A stretch of 16,323 nt of DNA from positions 1-16,323 of the forward strand of contig JAFEBC010000236.1 of the NCBI GenBank assembly GCA_018266095.1. Reading direction: 5' to 3'. The stretch's first letter is position 1, and each line of letters opens with the position of its first letter. Below, piece after piece: positions 13,429 to 16,323 of the stretch. The DNA comes from Deltaproteobacteria bacterium. GTDB taxonomy: Bacteria > Myxococcota > Myxococcia > Myxococcales > 40CM-4-68-19. The translations under genes were made by a program, and so were the position numbers. The notes beneath the pieces were generated by a model, which was not told where the DNA came from, did no database searches, and was given only the letters and a program-made list of their open reading frames with translations.

Positions 13429-14034
13429 CTACGCGGCCCCCGAGATGATCTTGAGGGCCTCGCGGATCTGCTCGTCGAGCGTGGCCTTGCCGCCCAGCGC
13501 GCGCCGGACGGCCTCTGCAGTCCGCTCGGCCTGCGCGGGCTTGTAGCCGAGGTTCAGGAGCGCCGACACCAGCGCCGCATCGCCCGGCAGGCGCGCGACC
13601 TGCGTCGTCTCCTGCGCCGTGAGCAGCCCGCTCGTCTTCAGCTTGTCCTTGAGCTCGACGATGAGCCGCTCGGCCGTCTTCTTGCCCACGCCCTGGATCT
13701 TGGTGAGCCGCGCGAGCTCGCCCGACACCAGCGCGCGCGCCAGCTCCAATGCCGGCATTCCCGAGAGGATGTTCACGGCCAGCTTGGGCCCGACGCCCGA
13801 GACGTCGATGAGGAGCCCGAAGAGGCGCTCCTCCTCCTCGGAGGCGAAGCCGAAGAGCGCGAGCTGATCCTCGCGGACGTGCGTGTGCGTGCGCAGCGTG
13901 ACCGCGGAGCCGACCGGCCCCAGCGCGGAGACGGATTGGGCCGAGAGGTGCACGAGATAGCCCACGCCACCCACGTCGACGATGGCGGCGTCCACGCGCT
14001 TCTCGATGAGCATGCCTGCGATGCGAGCGATCAT
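13429..14034 (-). CDS. ruvA: Holliday junction branch-migration subunit RuvA
   Basis: Protein of 201 residues, the usual length. RuvA tetramers hold the Holliday junction in a square-planar form and load RuvB. Seen: the N-terminal OB-fold domain starting M-I-A-R-I-A-G and V-G-G-V-G-Y-L-V-H (21-29), then T-H-x-H-V-R-E-D-Q-L-A-L-F-G-F (49-63), two helix-hairpin-helix motifs around V-S-G-V-G-P-K-L-A (78-86) and I-Q-G-V-G-K-K-T-A-E-R-L (113-124), and a C-terminal RuvB-binding three-helix domain after about 150. The ATG overlaps the ruvC stop as ATGA, with GAGG upstream, so translation is coupled. Confidence 0.95.
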   Translation of the reverse strand: MIARIAGMLIEKRVDAAIVDVGGVGYLVHLSAQSVSALGPVGSAVTLRTHTHVREDQLALFGFASEEEERLFGLLIDVSGVGPKLAVNILSGMPALELARALVSGELARLTKIQGVGKKTAERLIVELKDKLKTSGLLTAQETTQVARLPGDAALVSALLNLGYKPAQAERTAEAVRRALGGKATLDEQIREALKIISGAA

Positions 14035-14606
14035 TTCGATTTCCTCAGGAGCGCGTTCGGATCCTTGGCGCGCAGGACTCCACAGAGCGCGGCGGCCAGG
14101 GCGTCAGAGGCGTCGGCCCGCTCGCCCGCGAGCGAGATGCCGAGGAGCGCGGTGACCATGCGGCCCACCTGCTCCTTCTCGGCGCGGCCGCTGCCGGTGA
14201 CGGCCTGCTTGATGACCGAGGCGGGATAGCTGCGCACCTCGGCGCCGGATTGCCGCGCGGCCAGGAGCGCCACCCCGCGCGCGTGCCCCAGCACCAGGGC
14301 CGACCGCGCGTTCTTGGCGAAGTAGAGCTCCTCGACGGCGATGAACGAGGGCGCGAGCTTGTCGATGAGCGCCTCGAGGGCCGTGTGGAGTTGGACCAGG
14401 CGATCCTCGAGCGGCGCGTCCGCGGAGAGCTTGATCACGCCGTGGTGCACGTGCCGGACGCGGCCGCCGCCGGCATCGTCGACCACGCCCACGCCGCAGT
14501 AGCGCGATCCGGGATCGATGCCCAGGACCCTCGTGTCGCGCTGCGCAGCCAGCGTCGCCTCCGCGTGTGGGAACGTCGCGGAGGTCGTAACACTGGCCTG
14601 TGGCAA
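14031..14606 (-). CDS. ruvC: Holliday junction resolvase RuvC
   Basis: RuvC is the dimeric endonuclease that cuts Holliday junctions symmetrically. With the TTG at 14606 the protein has 191 residues. Catalytic acidic residues are all present: Asp31 (L-G-I-D-P-G-S), Glu92 (V-E-E-L-Y-F), and Asp165/Asp168 (A-D-A-S-D-A-L). The motif V-I-K-Q-A-V-T-G-S-G-R-A-E-K-E-Q-V (131-147) is typical. The start is doubtful. TTG is the only ordinary start codon in frame before the domain and has no ribosome-binding site. A CTG at 14552 preceded by GGAGG at 5 nt would give M-A-A-Q-R-D-T-R-V-L-G-I-D and 173 residues, the E. coli length. First gene of the ruv run; it overlaps ruvA by 4 nt. Confidence 0.92.
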   Translation of the reverse strand: MPQASVTTSATFPHAEATLAAQRDTRVLGIDPGSRYCGVGVVDDAGGGRVRHVHHGVIKLSADAPLEDRLVQLHTALEALIDKLAPSFIAVEELYFAKNARSALVLGHARGVALLAARQSGAEVRSYPASVIKQAVTGSGRAEKEQVGRMVTALLGISLAGERADASDALAAALCGVLRAKDPNALLRKSK

Positions 14607-14613
14607 TTGCCAC
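14600..14613. promoter_or_regulatory. Perfect 14-bp palindrome at the ruvC start region
   Basis: GTGGCAATTGCCAC is fully palindromic and covers the TTG annotated as the possible ruvC start. Its position in the 43-bp gap between the lipoprotein gene and ruvC suggests an operator for the ruv run. It is not a LexA-type box of the kind at ruvB. Function is inference. Confidence 0.45.
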
Positions 14614-14649
14614 GGCGGACTTGCTCGGCTCGAGTGCCCGCCCGGTGTC

Positions 14650-16287
14650 TCAAGGCGCGCGGCCCGGAGAGCCCCCGAACACGCCGCAGCGCCACGTCGA
14701 GAGCGGGTCAGCGGAGCTGCGCTCGAGGCTCAGGCCGGGGCCGCACTTGGGGCCGCCCCCGGGATACCGGGAGACCTCCGTCAGGCCCTGCGCGGTGTCC
14801 TGCGCCAACACGAGCGACGGCAGGCTGTCGGCGAGGCCGTACACGAGCAGGCGCTTGGTGGACGCGCGCAGGATCGGCGTGCCCTCGGGGATGGGATAGC
14901 GCGAGTCGAAGCTCTGGCCGACCACGAGGGCGCGCGCGCCGGGCTGGAGGATGACGGGCTGCGGCGGCGGTGTGCCGAGGATGGCGTGCGGCACGCCCGA
15001 GGCGTCGACGAGCGCGAGGTTCGTCACGTCGGCCGCGCCCGGGCCTGGGTTCCAGAGCTCCACATACTCGCCGTCGCTCTTGGGCTCGGGGCCGGGCGGC
15101 GAGGCCATCAGCTCGCTCAGGACCACGCCCGGCAAGGCCTGCAGCGTGGAGATGCCCTGCAGCGGCGTGGACACGCGGTGCCCTTCGTCGTCCTGGGCCG
15201 TGACGCGCGCGACCCAGTTGGTGCCGGGCGTGAGGCCGTCGAGAGAGAGCGTGGCGGCGCACGAGGCGGGCAGCGCCGAGCAGGCCGTGGACGCGCAGCG
15301 CGCGGTGCCCTGCGCGATCAGACAGGCGCCGCGATCGCACAGACGGTCGAACGTGCCGTCATCGAGCGTCTGCGGCTGCGAGTCGTCGTCCGGCGCGAGC
15401 TCGAGCATGACCTGCGCGGGCCAGTCGAGCAGCACCTGCGTGGAGATCGAGACGTCGCGAGCGGTGAGCGTGGGCGCCATCGAAGGCGCTGCGTCGCGGG
15501 CGCAGTCGGCCACGGTGAACCACTCGGCGTCGAGGGCCACGCCGGCGATGGCGAGCGAGAGCTTGTCGCCGGGCACGAGCCTCGCGCAGGGCGACGACGC
15601 GCAGAGCTCCAGCTCGATGGTCGCGGCCGCGTCGGGCGCCACCGCGGCGGCGAGCGTGCCGTTCGGACCCTCGAGCGTGACCACCTGACCGGGCATGCCC
15701 GTCGGGAACTCCACGCGCACGCGCTCGAGGTTCTTGGGCACGCTGCTGCCCGCGAGGGGCGTCACGAGGTGCGGCGCGGGCGGCGTGGCCTGCACCGTGT
15801 ACACGATCGGCGCGGTGGCCTCGAGCGCGCGGCCCTGGGCGTCGGCGAGCTTCTTCGAGAGCACGAGGGCAAAGTCGCCCGCGCCCAGCGGCTGGACCGG
15901 CGTCAGCGTGATCGAGGAGGCGAACGGGTCGACCACGGCGGTCGCCGCGATGAACAAGGCTGCCTCGGCGTCGGTCGGGTGCGTGCGGGCGAGCGCGGCC
16001 TGGGCGCTCGTGACATCGGCCGCGTGCACCAGCACCACGGACTGGCTCGTGTTCACGTCGGACAACAGCAGGCTCGGCTCCATCGGCGCCGAGAACTCCA
16101 CGCGGAAGCTGCCCTGGCCCTCGATGGTCCCGGCCGCCGGCGTCACCTGCGTCACGCGCACTCCAGACGCGACCGGCTCGCCCTCCGTCGACAGCCGCGT
16201 GCAGCCTGACATCCAGATCGCCGCCGCGCACACCGCGCCGATCGCGATCGCCACCGTCATGTCCTTCACCAACTTGTTCTCGTTCAT
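14650..16287 (-). CDS. Lipoprotein with Ig-like, Fn3-like and lamin-tail-like domains
   Basis: Protein of 545 residues. Residues 1-28 are a lipoprotein signal (Lys5/Lys8, hydrophobic 11-26, lipobox M-S-G-C, Cys29). Residues about 41-167 look like a bacterial Ig-like (Big_5) domain (V-T-P-A-A-G-T-I-E-G...F-R-V-E-F-S-A-P-M). About 170-262 is a second beta-rich domain, and about 270-382 is Fn3-like (L-T-P-G-T-N-W-V-A-R-V-T-A-Q-D), with cysteines (317, 322, 331, 336, 343) that may form disulfides. Residues 385-540 form a lamin-tail (LTD) domain: V-V-L-S-E-L-M-A (388-395), E-Y-V-E-L-W-N-P-G (407-415), L-Q-P-G-A-R-A-L-V-V-G (447-457). A surface or periplasmic adhesive or structural role is likely but unproven. 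The ATG at 16287 has AAGGAG 5 nt upstream. Confidence 0.88.
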   Translation of the reverse strand: MNENKLVKDMTVAIAIGAVCAAAIWMSGCTRLSTEGEPVASGVRVTQVTPAAGTIEGQGSFRVEFSAPMEPSLLLSDVNTSQSVVLVHAADVTSAQAALARTHPTDAEAALFIAATAVVDPFASSITLTPVQPLGAGDFALVLSKKLADAQGRALEATAPIVYTVQATPPAPHLVTPLAGSSVPKNLERVRVEFPTGMPGQVVTLEGPNGTLAAAVAPDAAATIELELCASSPCARLVPGDKLSLAIAGVALDAEWFTVADCARDAAPSMAPTLTARDVSISTQVLLDWPAQVMLELAPDDDSQPQTLDDGTFDRLCDRGACLIAQGTARCASTACSALPASCAATLSLDGLTPGTNWVARVTAQDDEGHRVSTPLQGISTLQALPGVVLSELMASPPGPEPKSDGEYVELWNPGPGAADVTNLALVDASGVPHAILGTPPPQPVILQPGARALVVGQSFDSRYPIPEGTPILRASTKRLLVYGLADSLPSLVLAQDTAQGLTEVSRYPGGGPKCGPGLSLERSSADPLSTWRCGVFGGSPGRAP

Positions 16288-16323
16288 GGGTTCTCCTTGG
16301 GGTCCTTGGGGGTTTCGTTGAGC
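16284..16323 (-). CDS. C-terminal end of an upstream gene (cut by window edge)
   Basis: Read leftward, the last codons give L-N-E-T-P-K-D-P-K-E-N-P and a TGA that overlaps the ATG of the lipoprotein gene (ATGA). Such overlaps are typical of operons, and the hydrophilic tail is plausible. Only 12 codons are visible, so the product is unknown and the frame could be chance. Confidence 0.4.
   Translation of the reverse strand, partial: LNETPKDPKENP

Noticed and set aside
14600..14613. Sigma-54 promoter at TGGCAATTGCC
   Set aside because: The TGGC and TTGC elements are too close together for the -24/-12 spacing.
14518..16209. Rightward 563-codon frame opposite the Ig/lamin-tail lipoprotein
   Set aside because: Arg/Gly/Ala-rich shadow without a domain; the leftward frame has a signal peptide, ribosome-binding site and recognisable domains.
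1..16323. CRISPR arrays, insertion sequences, tRNA or rRNA genes
   Set aside because: No regularly spaced direct repeats, transposase frames, or cloverleaf and rRNA-like sequence were found on either strand by reading.

Overview
The window is GC-rich DNA from a Gram-negative bacterium. The lpxC gene implies an outer membrane with lipid A. The codon bias, the strongly open antisense frames, a large myxobacterial-type lipoprotein and a LexA-like box matching the Myxococcus pattern suggest a member of the Myxococcota. That assignment is an inference from style, not from a marker gene tree. Two genes read to the right; all other supported genes read to the left.

Left part (1-3305): the first 18 codons of a prolyl-tRNA synthetase run off the left edge. 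A 126-bp palindromic repeat follows, then a lipoprotein with a SurA/PpiC-like helical region joined to a DsbA-type CPFC thioredoxin domain. Divergent to it are a small CoA-binding protein (YccU-like) and a gene with helical (TPR-like) repeats plus a cyclic-nucleotide-binding domain. The last gene runs straight into the tail of the convergent next gene without an in-frame stop.

Middle part (3302-10000): a GAF-PAS-PAS-GGDEF-EAL protein with intact synthase, inhibitory and phosphodiesterase motifs; a spacer rich in hairpins; lpxC with a recognisable sigma-70 promoter; a roughly 400-bp stretch with no supported gene; an unrecognised helical protein of about 491 residues; a second copy of the palindromic repeat; and an SRPBCC/AHSA1-YCII fusion protein with its own promoter.

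Right part (10027-16323): a family 2 glycosyltransferase, then the Holliday-junction genes in transcription order ruvC-ruvA-[GNAT acetyltransferase]-[trmO]-ruvB. ruvC and ruvA overlap by ATGA and the following genes are tightly packed. ruvB has a private 44-bp gap carrying a LexA-like box and a -10 so close to the ATG that a leaderless, SOS-controlled transcript is likely. Upstream of ruvC is a lipoprotein with Ig-like and lamin-tail-like domains. It is apparently translationally coupled to a gene of which only the last 12 codons are in the window.

Most genes are ordinary chromosomal housekeeping or signalling genes. I see no insertion sequence, CRISPR array, rRNA or tRNA. The points most worth checking are the missing stop of the cyclic-nucleotide-binding gene, the dispersed palindromic repeat, the LexA-like box at ruvB, the start of ruvC and the hairpin cluster after lpxC.
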